This document shows, piece by piece, positions 21,467 to 29,283 of a stretch of 45,646 nt of DNA. Positions within the stretch are counted from its first letter, which is position 1; each line of letters opens with the position of its first letter. The position numbers and the translations under genes were made by a program. The notes beneath the pieces are model-generated. The model saw only the letters and a program-made list of their open reading frames with translations. It made no database searches and was not told the DNA's origin. The stretch spans positions 1 to 45,646 of the IMG/VR virus record IMGVR_UViG_3300036852_000242, one strand, 5' to 3'. The stretch is from a virus.

Positions 21467-22012
21467 GTGCGCAAGGCGCTTCCCCCGGACCCGCCGGACG
21501 GGCTGACCGCCGTGAGCCCGGGCACGTGGACGCCCGCATGGGCGCGGGTAATAGCCACCCCGGCAGTAAAGGGCACCGGGTTCGCATTGCTGAACTGGGC
21601 CGACTTCAGGACCGGCGCGGATATCCGGCCCGGGGTGGCGCTGCTAATGAAGGCGAGCGGCATCCGGTCGGACAAGACCGTCCGCGACGCGCTCCGGCAA
21701 ATGCGGGACTGGGGCATGGTATGGCGCTACCGGGAGGGGTCGAAATCGGGCCGGAATGGCTGCGAGGACGAATACCGGCTGACATTCCCAGACGATATCG
21801 GTGCCATTCCGATGTGGCCGCCGGACTGGGGGGAGCCGTTACCCGGCCTGTGGATAACCTCTCGAACACCGGTAGTGAGTACCGGTGTTCCGGCCCCGCG
21901 CCTCCGGCGAACACCGGTAATGAGTACCGGTGTTCCGGGTTATCCACAGGTACTCATTACCGGTGTTCCGCAGGCCGCACCTCTTATAGCCCCCTACGGG
22001 GGCTGGTTTTGA
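21467..22012 (+). CDS. Winged-helix replication initiator-like protein
   Basis: A 181-residue protein, GTG start with AGGA eight bases upstream. Residues about 38-110 form a winged-helix domain: GFALLNWADFRTGADIRPGV, LLMKASGIRSDKTVRDALRQ, MRDWGMVWRYREG, as in plasmid/phage initiators and DnaD-like N-domains. The C-terminal 50 residues are encoded by the iteron array and read as repeated TPV(V/M)STGVP units. I infer that it binds the inverted repeats within its own gene and recruits host DnaA. A frame starting GTG 21463 is an Arg/Gly-rich shadow. Confidence 0.7.
   Translation: MRKALPPDPPDGLTAVSPGTWTPAWARVIATPAVKGTGFALLNWADFRTGADIRPGVALLMKASGIRSDKTVRDALRQMRDWGMVWRYREGSKSGRNGCEDEYRLTFPDDIGAIPMWPPDWGEPLPGLWITSRTPVVSTGVPAPRLRRTPVMSTGVPGYPQVLITGVPQAAPLIAPYGGWF
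21849..21968. other. Putative replication origin: inverted-repeat iterons and DnaA boxes
   Basis: A DnaA box TGTGGATAA (21849-21857) is followed by two inverted repeats with arms GAACACCGGTA/TACCGGTGTTC and centres GTGAG (21864-21890) and ATGAG (21909-21935), then a DnaA box in the other orientation, TTATCCACA (21940-21948), and a third, inverted and left-truncated copy (21949-21968). Both boxes match TTATNCACA exactly. All of this lies inside the initiator coding sequence, and a terminator follows. The arrangement is that of an iteron origin. Confidence 0.72.
21988..22010 (+). terminator. Intrinsic terminator at end of initiator gene
   Basis: AGCCCCC (21988-21994), loop TAC, GGGGGCT (21998-22004), then GGTTTT. 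The hairpin covers the last codons of the initiator gene, so transcripts of the upstream early operon may end here. Confidence 0.75.
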
Positions 22013-22123
22013 CCTAACCAGAACTTCAAGACCGACCCAGCCACAACCATGGTCCCGACCGAGCAACCTCCGTGGAAGCGCGCGAGCCGGACCGGGAGCG
22101 GAAAAGCGGAACGGGGGAAGTCA

Positions 22124-22378
22124 ATGGCAATTCCCGGCACCGGCTCGTGCCACCGCTGCCGCCAGCCCGGCCACTGGGCGGCGGACTGCCCGTACGCCGT
22201 CCCCGCCGCCAGCAAGGCCGAGCACCAGTGGCGGATAGCGCTATTCGTCAGGCTTTACATAGGCGACGAGCTGGACCCCGCCACTGAGCGGCAGGTAGAC
22301 GCCATTACCAAGCAGCGACTGATTGAGCAGGAAAACGCGATGTGGCGCGATAAGGCGCCCGGAAGGAAAAGCGCATGA
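22124..22378 (+). CDS. CCHC zinc-knuckle protein
   Basis: An 84-residue protein. ATG 22124 is preferred for the ribosome site GGGGGAAG; an upstream ATG at 22049 has none. CHRCRQPGHWAADC is an exact C-x2-C-x4-H-x4-C zinc knuckle as in retroviral nucleocapsids and single-strand nucleic acid-binding proteins. The remainder is helical (ALFVRLYIGDELDP). Being next to the origin suggests a role with single-stranded DNA or RNA. Confidence 0.72.
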   Translation: MAIPGTGSCHRCRQPGHWAADCPYAVPAASKAEHQWRIALFVRLYIGDELDPATERQVDAITKQRLIEQENAMWRDKAPGRKSA

Positions 22379-22680
22379 GCGAGGAATTGCCGGTCGTCCT
22401 TGGCGACAAAGTCGGCCAGCTCGAAGAGGAGCTGGCCGAGGCTGACTCCACCATCGAGGCGCTGCGCGACCAGGCGAGCGACCTGACCGGGGCGCTGCGG
22501 GAAACGCGCCTCGCCCTGGCCGCGCTCGCCGCGAAGTGGAAAGCCGAAGCCGACGACGCCGACCCCGGCATGGAACCGGGCGCCGACGGCGCGGCCCACT
22601 ACGACAAGCGCAAGGCGGTCGTGCGCCAGAAGCGGGTCTGCGCCCGGCAGCTCCTCCAGGCGCTAGGCCAGCCGTCGTGA
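22375..22680 (+). CDS. Coiled-coil early protein
   Basis: A 101-residue protein in ATGA overlap with the zinc-knuckle gene. Residues about 10-60 are a clear coiled coil (GQLEEELAEADSTIEALRDQ, ALRETRLALAALAAKWKAEA), then AAHYDKRKAVVRQKRVCARQ. Function unknown; a scaffold or partner for neighbours is possible. Confidence 0.66.
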   Translation: MSEELPVVLGDKVGQLEEELAEADSTIEALRDQASDLTGALRETRLALAALAAKWKAEADDADPGMEPGADGAAHYDKRKAVVRQKRVCARQLLQALGQPS

Positions 22681-22943
22681 GCGAGGTCTACCCGGAGACG
22701 CCCGCCGGCGCGCCGCCCGAGGCCGCCCCCTGGGCACCGGGCGACCGCGTCACGATCTCGCTGCCCGACAAGAGCGCACCCTACGGGCGTCACGTCCTGG
22801 TCCCCGGGACAGTGCGGGAAGTCGACCCGCCCGGGCTCCCGCGCGGGGTGCGCGTGGACCTGGACTGGACCGTGAACGGGGTGCAGGACTGCTTCGCCGC
22901 GCACGGCGAGCTGCGGAGGCTGGAGGTCAGCCATGACCAGTGA
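22677..22943 (+). CDS. Small SH3-like beta-barrel protein
   Basis: An 88-residue protein, GTG start overlapping the previous stop. WAPGDRVTISLPDKSAPYG, LVPGTVREVDPPGLPRGVRV and DLDWTVNGVQDCF have the spacing of a small SH3-like barrel. No catalytic residues. Function unknown. Confidence 0.62.
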   Translation: MSEVYPETPAGAPPEAAPWAPGDRVTISLPDKSAPYGRHVLVPGTVREVDPPGLPRGVRVDLDWTVNGVQDCFAAHGELRRLEVSHDQ

Positions 22944-23919
22944 CGCCGCCCCCGAGCTGGCCGCCGCCATGCGCGAGACCCGGACCGTCCTGGCCGGCTA
23001 CCAGGAGCTGTGCGGGGAGTTCTCGCCCTCGCCGCAGTCCGGGTGGTCCGCCCGGATCTCGCTGACCGTCCTGAACCGGCACCGGCTGCGCGCCGGGCTG
23101 CCGGAGCTGCCCCGGGCGCGCGGCGAGGACCGCGAGGACGTCACCATGCGGTACCGGCGCGAGCGGGACGAGGCCCGCGCTACGGCCCGCTTGTACCAGG
23201 AGTGCGAAGCCGGGCTGCAGGAGGTCCACGCCGCCCTCGTGGCCGCGTACGGGCGCGATGACCTCACCGAGGGCGCTGAGGCCCTGCTGGTCGGCGCGCT
23301 GGCCAGCGAGCGGGACGAGGCGCGCGCCGAGCGCGACAAGGCATACCGCGAGCGCGCCGCCCTGGTCGCGTTCCTCGCCGCCTGCTACCCGTCGGTGATC
23401 ATCTCGGACGCGCACGACCCCGACTGGCCCGTCATCTACGTCCAGGCGCCATCCGGGCAGATGTCATGGCATCTCACCAGGGCTGACGCCGGGCTGTTTC
23501 CCCACGTCGAGGCCCGCGACGCCGAGATGAACGAGGCGCTGCCCGCAGGACCGTGGGACGGCCACACGACCGAGGTCAAGTACGAGCGGCTGGCCGCGCT
23601 GACCGCGACGCTCGCCAGGGCCGGCGGCGGCGCGATCCCGGCGATCGCCGTCGAGTCGGCCATCAGGGGCCACGACGCGGACCAGCTCCGCTCGGCGCTG
23701 TACGAGATCATCCGCGTCACCGGCGACACGGTCGTCATCGCGCTCGCGTCGAAGGCGCTGGGGGCCGGCGAGCCGCCCGGCGAGGCGGGCGAGCGCCCCC
23801 GCTGGCAGCACCGCGAGTGCGGCGGCACCGTCACCTGGGACATATCCGGCGGCACCTGCGGCACCTGCCATGCCGAGGGGCTGGGGCCGCTCGCCGCGCA
23901 CCCCGGGCAGGCGGGCTGA
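22933..23919 (+). CDS. Large coiled-coil protein with C-terminal zinc ribbon
   Basis: A 328-residue protein, ATG overlapping the upstream gene by 11 bases. It has a charged helical middle (MRYRRERDEARATARLYQEC; LASERDEARAERDKAYRERA), a central alpha/beta part with PAGPWDGHTTEVKYERLAA, and a C-terminal zinc ribbon HRECGGTVTWDISGG then CGTCHAEG. The WDGHTT-KY-RL text is seen in early proteins of actinobacterial phages. Function unknown. Confidence 0.66.
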   Translation: MTSDAAPELAAAMRETRTVLAGYQELCGEFSPSPQSGWSARISLTVLNRHRLRAGLPELPRARGEDREDVTMRYRRERDEARATARLYQECEAGLQEVHAALVAAYGRDDLTEGAEALLVGALASERDEARAERDKAYRERAALVAFLAACYPSVIISDAHDPDWPVIYVQAPSGQMSWHLTRADAGLFPHVEARDAEMNEALPAGPWDGHTTEVKYERLAALTATLARAGGGAIPAIAVESAIRGHDADQLRSALYEIIRVTGDTVVIALASKALGAGEPPGEAGERPRWQHRECGGTVTWDISGGTCGTCHAEGLGPLAAHPGQAG

Positions 23920-24212
23920 TGAGCGCCGCGACGCCGCTGGGCAACCTCGCCAGCCGCCTGCGCCTGCAATGCCATCACTGCACCTGGCTGCCGCCCGAGG
24001 ACATGGAGATGGCCCTCGTCGAGGCCCACTACGGCCTGGAGCACCCCGGCGCGGAGCAGGTCGCCCTCGACCTCAAGCCCGTCTGCCCGTGCGGCGACCC
24101 GATGGAGCACGCCCGCACGGCACCGACCGGCGGCGGCGTCAAGGACTGGTTCCGCTGCGCCGCGTGCGGCAGCACCGGGTTCCTGAAGCGCGACCCCGCC
24201 AGCAGCAACTGA
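23919..24212 (+). CDS. Double zinc-ribbon protein
   Basis: A 97-residue protein, ATG overlapping the upstream TGA. A first site LQCHHCTWLPPEDMEMALVE followed by AHYGLEH resembles a C2H2 finger; a second site pairs CPCGDP with FRCAACGSTGF. Probably a nucleic acid-binding or structural zinc protein. Function unknown. Confidence 0.66.
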   Translation: MSAATPLGNLASRLRLQCHHCTWLPPEDMEMALVEAHYGLEHPGAEQVALDLKPVCPCGDPMEHARTAPTGGGVKDWFRCAACGSTGFLKRDPASSN

Positions 24213-24234
24213 CCGCAACTGACAGGAGATCACC

Positions 24235-24597
24235 ATGAGCATCGAAGACGACGCCCGCAAGGCCGTGGACGCCGCCGCCGGCACCGGCCCGCAGGCCATG
24301 CAGCCGCGCCACCGCGACGTGTTCCCCACGCTGATGACCGCCCTGCACGGCAACCTGTCCCGCTGGGAGGGCGTCCTCGCCCGCATGCTGCCCGTCCTTG
24401 AGCGCGCCGCGCTCAACCCGCAGGCCGACCAGGCCGTCGAGGTCATCATGACCATGGCCGGGATGGGCGCCGAGGCCCACGAGTTCCAGGCCATCATCGA
24501 CCTCGGCAGCGCCGTCATCGCCCGCAGGCAGGCCGCGCCGCAGCCGCAGTTCCTGCCCGCGCCCGCCGGCACGGCGCAGCCGGAAGGCGCGGCGTGA
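24235..24597 (+). CDS. Helical early protein
   Basis: A 120-residue protein with a good ribosome site (ACAGGAG) before ATG. All helical (SRWEGVLARMLPVLERAALN, VEVIMTMAGMGAEAHEFQAI) with a Pro/Gln-rich tail. No Cys. Function unknown. Confidence 0.66.
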   Translation: MSIEDDARKAVDAAAGTGPQAMQPRHRDVFPTLMTALHGNLSRWEGVLARMLPVLERAALNPQADQAVEVIMTMAGMGAEAHEFQAIIDLGSAVIARRQAAPQPQFLPAPAGTAQPEGAA

Positions 24598-24791
24598 TAG
24601 CGAGGTGCCCGGCCAAGTACGAGCCGGAGGCAAAGGCCGTCAACACCCACACCTGCGACAAGGGCGAGGGTCACGAGGGCGATCACCACTGCCCGCGATG
24701 CGGCAAGGACTGGCCGCGCGCCAGCGTCTACCAGCAGGCGATGGCGGACGCGGCCCAGATGTGGCGGGACGCGTTCGGGACTGAGCCGTGA
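24594..24791 (+). CDS. Small Cys/His-rich protein
   Basis: A 65-residue protein, GTG start overlapping the previous stop. NTHTCDKGEGHEGDHHCPRC holds the ligands for one or two zinc sites; the C-terminal helix is acidic. Function unknown. Confidence 0.6.
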   Translation: MIARCPAKYEPEAKAVNTHTCDKGEGHEGDHHCPRCGKDWPRASVYQQAMADAAQMWRDAFGTEP

Positions 24792-24798
24792 AGCCGTC

Positions 24799-25557
24799 AT
24801 GACCGCCCCCGAGTGCGCCGCCGGGTGCGGCGCGCCGTCCCCGCAGGCCGTCATCTGCGCGGGCTGCGCTGACGCCCTCCGCGCCGCCCTCGCCATGGCC
24901 GCCTCCATCGCCGGCGACCTCGACGACGCCGCCGCCCGCCAGCTCCGCCACGGCAGCGGCGGGCGGCGCACCGGGGACGAGCAGCCGCTGCCCGTCGACC
25001 TGCGGGCGTCAGAGGCGGCGGACGCGCTGCACATCGGGCTGTGCGGGTGCGTCCGGCTGGTAATGCGCCCGCCGCTGGCCTGGCCTGCCGACACCATCAG
25101 CGGCTATGCGGGCTGGCTGGGCGGCCGCATCGGCCTCATCCGGCGCAGCCCCAGCGCCGCAGTCATCTGCGAGACGATCCACGTGACCGTGAGCCGGTGC
25201 GTCAGCGTCCTGGACGGGCCGCCCGAACGCCACCCGGCCGGGAACTGCGCCGCATGCGGCGCGCAGCTGCTCGCCCCGCCCGGCGCCGACTCCGCGCGGT
25301 GCCGCGGGTGCGGGGAGATCGCGACGGGCATCGCGGAGAGCCGCGCGAAGCGGGCGGCGCAAGCGGACGTGATCGCCAGCGCGGAGGAGATCGCCGTGCG
25401 CCTGCGGATCGCCGGCTACCCCGTCGCCGCCGGCACCATCCGCATGTGGAAGACGCGCCAGCGGATCGCCGAGCGGCCCGGCGGCGGGTACGCGCTCGGC
25501 GAGGTGCTGGAGCTGGTGCGCCAGCGGGACGAGCGACAGGCAGGCGCGCGGCGGTGA
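24799..25557 (+). CDS. Zinc-finger/helix-turn-helix regulator-like protein
   Basis: A 252-residue protein with two Cys clusters (PECAAGCGAPSPQAVICAGC at the N-terminus; NCAACGAQLL then CRGCGEIAT in the middle) and a C-terminal helix-turn-helix of MerR/excisionase style (VRLRIAGYPVAAGTIRMWKT, then RPGGGYALGEVLELVRQRDE). This multi-zinc plus HTH plan is frequent at the end of early operons in Streptomyces-like phages. A role as late-gene regulator is possible, as the next module is late genes. Confidence 0.68.
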   Translation: MTAPECAAGCGAPSPQAVICAGCADALRAALAMAASIAGDLDDAAARQLRHGSGGRRTGDEQPLPVDLRASEAADALHIGLCGCVRLVMRPPLAWPADTISGYAGWLGGRIGLIRRSPSAAVICETIHVTVSRCVSVLDGPPERHPAGNCAACGAQLLAPPGADSARCRGCGEIATGIAESRAKRAAQADVIASAEEIAVRLRIAGYPVAAGTIRMWKTRQRIAERPGGGYALGEVLELVRQRDERQAGARR

Positions 25558-25808
25558 GGCCGGCAAGGAATGCCATCCCGTATGACGACATAGCCGAGAT
25601 CGTCGCCGCCAACCCGACGTCATACGCGGCCGTCGTCGCCGACGATTACGACGTGCCCATCGCGACCGCGCATCGTTGGGCGCGAGAGGCGCGACGGCGC
25701 GGGCTACTGTCCGCTGACCTGCGCCGCCCGTGCCGCGCATGCGGCGGAACTGGGTTCACCGCGTACCGTGGCGGTGACGCGCTTAGCGACGACGGCCCGG
25801 TGAATTGA
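25554..25808 (+). CDS. Helix-turn-helix protein with CxxC
   Basis: An 84-residue protein, GTG start overlapping the previous stop. YDDIAEIVAANPTSYAAVVA and VPIATAHRWAREARRRGLLS form an HTH in which the second part would be the recognition helix; RPCRACGGTGF adds a zinc-like turn. It is the last gene before the predicted late promoter, so it may control late transcription. Confidence 0.7.
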   Translation: MRPARNAIPYDDIAEIVAANPTSYAAVVADDYDVPIATAHRWAREARRRGLLSADLRRPCRACGGTGFTAYRGGDALSDDGPVN

Positions 25809-25833
25809 CACCGGGTGCCATGTTGCGCACACT
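25805..25833 (+). promoter_or_regulatory. Putative late promoter
   Basis: A perfect -35 TTGACA (25805-25810) overlaps the end of the HTH gene. The -10 is uncertain: CACACT at 17 bases is the best-spaced candidate, while TAGATT further on is too far. It is in the only larger gap before the head genes. Confidence 0.4.
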
Positions 25834-25898
25834 GTAGCTAGATTTCGTGAAGTGGCCCCAGGCGGCAGCCGGGGCCACAGGCATTTCCGGAGTGCACC

Positions 25899-26198
25899 GT
25901 GCCGCGCTACCAGGGCAAGACCACCGCACGCGGCTACGGCACCGCCCACCAGGCAGAGCGCGAGCGCCGCCTCCGGCAGTACCGGCCCGGCGACGCGTGC
26001 GCAATGGGCCACGAGCCGATGAACTGGTGGCCGCTGAGCGTCGCGCGCCGCTACCTTGACCTGCCGCACGACCACGAGCACGGCGGCTACCTCGACGGCC
26101 TCGCCTGCCGAAGGCACAACCGTGCCGAGGGAGCCAGCCGCGGCAACCGCATGCGGCCCCGCAAGGCCAGGCCGTTCGCCACGTCCCGCGCCTGGTAG
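25899..26198 (+). CDS. Small HNH-like endonuclease, first late gene
   Basis: A 99-residue basic protein, GTG start after CGGAG. CAMGHEPMNWW, RYLDLPHDHEHGGYLDGLAC and RRHNRAEGASRGN resemble the His-Asn-His core of small phage HNH proteins next to terminase genes. In HK97-like phages such an HNH protein takes part in terminase cutting. A role in DNA packaging is inferred from position. Confidence 0.7.
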   Translation: MPRYQGKTTARGYGTAHQAERERRLRQYRPGDACAMGHEPMNWWPLSVARRYLDLPHDHEHGGYLDGLACRRHNRAEGASRGNRMRPRKARPFATSRAW

Positions 26199-26213
26199 CT
26201 AGCCTGTCCATCA

Positions 26214-26270
26214 GCCGTCCCTGATCAGGACGGCCAGGAAGCCCCTGTGTCTCCTGGCACGGGGGCTTCC
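26214..26270 (+). terminator. Two hairpins between HNH genes
   Basis: GCCGTCC (26214-26220) pairs with GGACGGC (26228-26234), and GGAAGCCCC (26237-26245) pairs with GGGGCTTCC (26262-26270). Neither has a T-run, so they may be weak terminators, RNA-processing sites, or boundaries of the inserted endonuclease gene. Confidence 0.4.
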
Positions 26271-26290
26271 GCATTCCAGGAGAAGCCCCG

Positions 26291-27202
26291 ATGCCGAACC
26301 TTGATGCCTGCGCGCGTTGCGGCAGGCAGGTCTACCGGACCCGCACCTCGCGCGCTGAGATCGTCTGCCGCGAGTGCAGGCGCAAGCAGCCGGTGCATCG
26401 CAAGGAGCGCGCCACCAGGTCGTGCAAGTGGTGCGGGAAGGACTTCCAAGAAGGCCTGCGAGCCAGCTACCGGCTACCCCAGGAGTTCTGCTCCAGGTCA
26501 TGCGCGGCCAGCTTTGGGAACCGGCAGCGGTCAGCGCATGTGACCGCCGAGCAGAGCTGCGAGATCTGCGGCAAGCAGTTCAAGCCCACGCGTCACGACA
26601 AGCCGCAGCGGACATGCAGCCGGACATGCGGTGCGGAGCTGCGCCGGGGTGATGACGCTTACAGAGAGCGGCAGCAGTGGCCCATGTCGCTGGTCTACAT
26701 CAGGGAATGCGCATGGTGCGGCACGCTATTCGTTGGCCGCACCGTCAGGTCGTGGACATGCTGCCGCGATCACGGCCGCAGGCTCAACTGGTCTAAGTCG
26801 AACCAGGCGCGCCGCGTGACGGAGCACAGGTGCCCTTGCGGTGCCAGCATCCAGCCGAGCCGCAATAAGTGCGATGACTGCCTGAGCGAGACGCGAAGAG
26901 AGCGCAGGCGCAAGGAACGGGCCAGGAAGCGCGAGAGCATGGCGGCCGAGCCGTACACGCTGGCCGAGATCGCGGCACGTGACCGGTACCGCTGTGGCAT
27001 CTGCATCGCCGAGGGCCGCAGCCGACAGGCCAGAGTGGCGATGACCAAGGCTGTGCCGCACCCGAGGGCGCCAACGATTGATCATGTCGTGCCGTGGTCG
27101 ATCAGCAAGGACGACACAAGAGCCAACGTCCAGCTGGCGCACTTCCTGTGCAACAGCCGCAAGTGCACCGGCGGCTCGCAACAGCTTGCACTCATCGGGT
27201 GA
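26291..27202 (+). CDS. HNH homing-type endonuclease with multiple zinc fingers
   Basis: A 303-residue basic protein. Several treble-clef-like Cys pairs occur in order (CARCGRQVY, CKWCGKDF, CEICGKQF, CAWCGTLF, CPCGASI/CDDC), then a C-terminal HNH nuclease: YRCGICIAEG, APTIDHVVPWSI, NVQLAHFLCNSRK. Arrays of DNA-reading fingers plus HNH are typical of free-standing homing endonucleases. The base composition looks somewhat less GC-rich than its neighbours, consistent with recent arrival between the small HNH gene and the terminase. Confidence 0.82.
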   Translation: MPNLDACARCGRQVYRTRTSRAEIVCRECRRKQPVHRKERATRSCKWCGKDFQEGLRASYRLPQEFCSRSCAASFGNRQRSAHVTAEQSCEICGKQFKPTRHDKPQRTCSRTCGAELRRGDDAYRERQQWPMSLVYIRECAWCGTLFVGRTVRSWTCCRDHGRRLNWSKSNQARRVTEHRCPCGASIQPSRNKCDDCLSETRRERRRKERARKRESMAAEPYTLAEIAARDRYRCGICIAEGRSRQARVAMTKAVPHPRAPTIDHVVPWSISKDDTRANVQLAHFLCNSRKCTGGSQQLALIG

Positions 27203-27305
27203 CGGAGGGTAGGGGGGGTATGGCCGTCCGGCCACCGGCCCCTATGACTCCGCCCGCAGCCACCCTTACACACACGCCGTTTTTCCACAGATTGAGGTGG
27301 CCTGA

Positions 27306-27644
27306 ATGCCGCCCCGCTCACTGAAGGTAGTCACGGACGAGGCGCCGGCCCCGCGGGCCAGGCGCAGGCCGGCGACGGTGAAGGCAGCCGCGGAGACCGG
27401 GACGCGGCGGGACCTCCTGGTGGCCCTGCGCGCCCGGATCGCGGCGGACATCGACAACAAGAACACGCCGCCCCGCGACCTGGCGGCCCTGTCCCGGCGG
27501 CTGCTGGAGATCGCGAGGGACATCGACGCGCTGGACGCGGCCGAGAAGGCGGATGACATTGGCGACGCGGCGGCAACGCCCGACGAGGAGTGGGCTCCTG
27601 CCCGAGGCCGCGCGGCTCGTCCTGCCGCGGGGGATCGCCAGTGA
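27306..27644 (+). CDS. terS: Terminase small subunit
   Basis: A 112-residue protein directly before the large terminase gene and overlapping it by 92 bases. It is basic and disordered at the N-terminus, then helical: TRRDLLVALRARIAADIDNK, PPRDLAALSRRLLEIARDID. This RIAxDI/LaaLSRrL pattern is typical of small terminase subunits of actinobacterial phages. It recognises the packaging site and loads the large subunit. Confidence 0.75.
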   Translation: MPPRSLKVVTDEAPAPRARRRPATVKAAAETGTRRDLLVALRARIAADIDNKNTPPRDLAALSRRLLEIARDIDALDAAEKADDIGDAAATPDEEWAPARGRAARPAAGDRQ

Positions 27645-29019
27645 CGGCTTCCCGTCGACGCGGGAGGTGTGCGGGCGGATCGGGATCACGTTCGACCCGT
27701 GGCAGTGCGACCTTAACCGGTGCATCCTGGCGAAGTCGCGCAACGGCCTGTACGCGGCGGACACGGTGCTGCTGTCGATCCCGCGGCAGGTGGGCAAGAC
27801 CTTCGACGTCGGCGGGGTGGTGTTCGCCGACTCGATCATCAACCCGGGCACGACGACGGTGTGGACGGCGCACCGGTTCAAGGTGGCGCGGGAGTCGTTC
27901 AACGAGATGCGGGCGTGGGCGAGGTCGCCGCTGCTGGGCCCGCACGTTGACTATGACGAGATAACGACGGGCGCGGGGAACGAGTGCATCCCGTTCCGGA
28001 ACGGCTCGCGGATCGTGTTCGCCGCGCGCGAGCGGGGGGCTATCCGCGGGTTCACGAAGGTGCGGCGGCTGATCCTCGACGAGGCGCAGATCCTGACGGA
28101 GCACGCGCTGTCGGACCTGGCGCCGACGATGAACCAGGCGGTTAACCCGCAGGTCATCATGATGTGCACGCCGCCGAAGCCGACGGACCCCAGTGAGGTG
28201 GTCACGAGGCTGCGCGATGACGCGCTGTCGGGCGAGAGCAGCGGCGTGCTGTACGCGGAGATGTCGGCGCCGCCGGGCAGCAGCCCGGATGACCGGGCGG
28301 CCTGGCGGAAGGCGAACCCGTCGTACCCGAGGCGGACGCCCGCGAGGGCGATCCTGCGGCTGAAGAAGCTGCTATCCGCGGAGGACTTCCTGCGCGAGGC
28401 GCTGGGGATCTGGGACGAGGCCGCGGCGCGGAGGATCACCCCGGCGCTGTGGCGGGCGCGCGCGGACCCGGAGTCGCAGGTGGCGGGCCGTGTGGCGCTG
28501 GCGTTCGCGGTGGCCCGGGACGGGGCGTCGTCAGCGATCGCGGTGGCCGGGCGGCGCGCGGACGGGCTGAATCACGGGGAGCTGACGGACCCGCCGCAGC
28601 CGGGCACCGGGTGGCTGGTCCCGCGGGTGCTGGAGCTGTCGGCGGCCTGGGACCCGTGCGTGCTGGTGATCAACCCGGCGGCGGCGGCGGGGGCGTTCGA
28701 GAAGGAGCTGATCGAGCACGGCTTCGCGGCGGCCGCGGCGGGGAAGGACCCGCCGCCGGGGAAGCGGCGGCTGCAGGTGGTGGGGATGCGCGAGTACGCG
28801 CAGGCGTGCGGGGCGCTGGCGGCTGACGTGAAGAACGGCTCGTGGCGGCACCTGGGGCAGGGGCCGCTCGATGACGCGGTGGCCACGGCGGGGACCCGGC
28901 CGCTGTCGGACGCGTGGGCGTGGGCTGACTCGCCCGAGCTGGAGGCGGTGACGCTGGCGCGGCACGGGTTCATGACGCACGGGGTGAACGCGCCAGCGTT
29001 CTTCGGATCATGGCGATGA
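27553..29019 (+). CDS. terL: Terminase large subunit
   Basis: A 488-residue packaging motor. Walker A IPRQVGKT (76-83, Lys82), adenine/coupling text TAHRFKVARESF, Walker B RRLILDEAQ (Asp176, Glu177) and MMCTPPKPTD are intact. In the nuclease half the usual first Asp appears as Ala319 (VALAFAVARDG) and the second as Asn374 (VLVINPAAAAG), while a later Asp453 (RPLSDAWAW) is kept. If my alignment by eye is right, the cutting activity is reduced or supplied by the nearby HNH protein. Confidence 0.92.
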   Translation: MTLATRRQRPTRSGLLPEAARLVLPRGIASDGFPSTREVCGRIGITFDPWQCDLNRCILAKSRNGLYAADTVLLSIPRQVGKTFDVGGVVFADSIINPGTTTVWTAHRFKVARESFNEMRAWARSPLLGPHVDYDEITTGAGNECIPFRNGSRIVFAARERGAIRGFTKVRRLILDEAQILTEHALSDLAPTMNQAVNPQVIMMCTPPKPTDPSEVVTRLRDDALSGESSGVLYAEMSAPPGSSPDDRAAWRKANPSYPRRTPARAILRLKKLLSAEDFLREALGIWDEAAARRITPALWRARADPESQVAGRVALAFAVARDGASSAIAVAGRRADGLNHGELTDPPQPGTGWLVPRVLELSAAWDPCVLVINPAAAAGAFEKELIEHGFAAAAAGKDPPPGKRRLQVVGMREYAQACGALAADVKNGSWRHLGQGPLDDAVATAGTRPLSDAWAWADSPELEAVTLARHGFMTHGVNAPAFFGSWR

Positions 29020-29033
29020 GGGAGGGCCGTTAG

Positions 29034-29258
29034 TTGGCGTACGTGGCTGGCCGGATGCCGCTGGACCGCATCGAGCGCCGCGCCCGGCAGGCGCATCCCG
29101 GCCGGGCGGCGCTGACCGTGATCGCGGCGGTGCTGTTCGGGCTGGGCTGGGCGGCGTTCAAGGCGTGCGCGCTGTCGTGGCTGGCGGTGGCCTGGTGCGG
29201 GTCGGCGGTCATCGAGGGCTGGCTGGCGGCCAGGGCCGGGCAGAGGCGAGCACCTTAA
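29034..29258 (+). CDS. Small two-span membrane protein
   Basis: A 74-residue protein with TTG start, supported by GAGGGAGGG upstream (GTG 29043 or ATG 29055 possible). Hydrophobic segments at about 25-42 (ALTVIAAVLFGLGWAAF) and 45-65 (CALSWLAVAWCGSAVIEGWL). It sits between terminase and portal, where actinobacterial phages often carry such a gene. Function unknown. Confidence 0.6.
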   Translation: MAYVAGRMPLDRIERRARQAHPGRAALTVIAAVLFGLGWAAFKACALSWLAVAWCGSAVIEGWLAARAGQRRAP

Positions 29259-29283
29259 CTGAACTAGGCCGGGGAGGCCATCT

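Noticed and set aside
21463-22017. Alternative 184-residue frame over the initiator region
   Set aside because: Arg/Gly-rich composition and no domain, whereas the frame starting at 21467 shows a clear winged-helix sequence.
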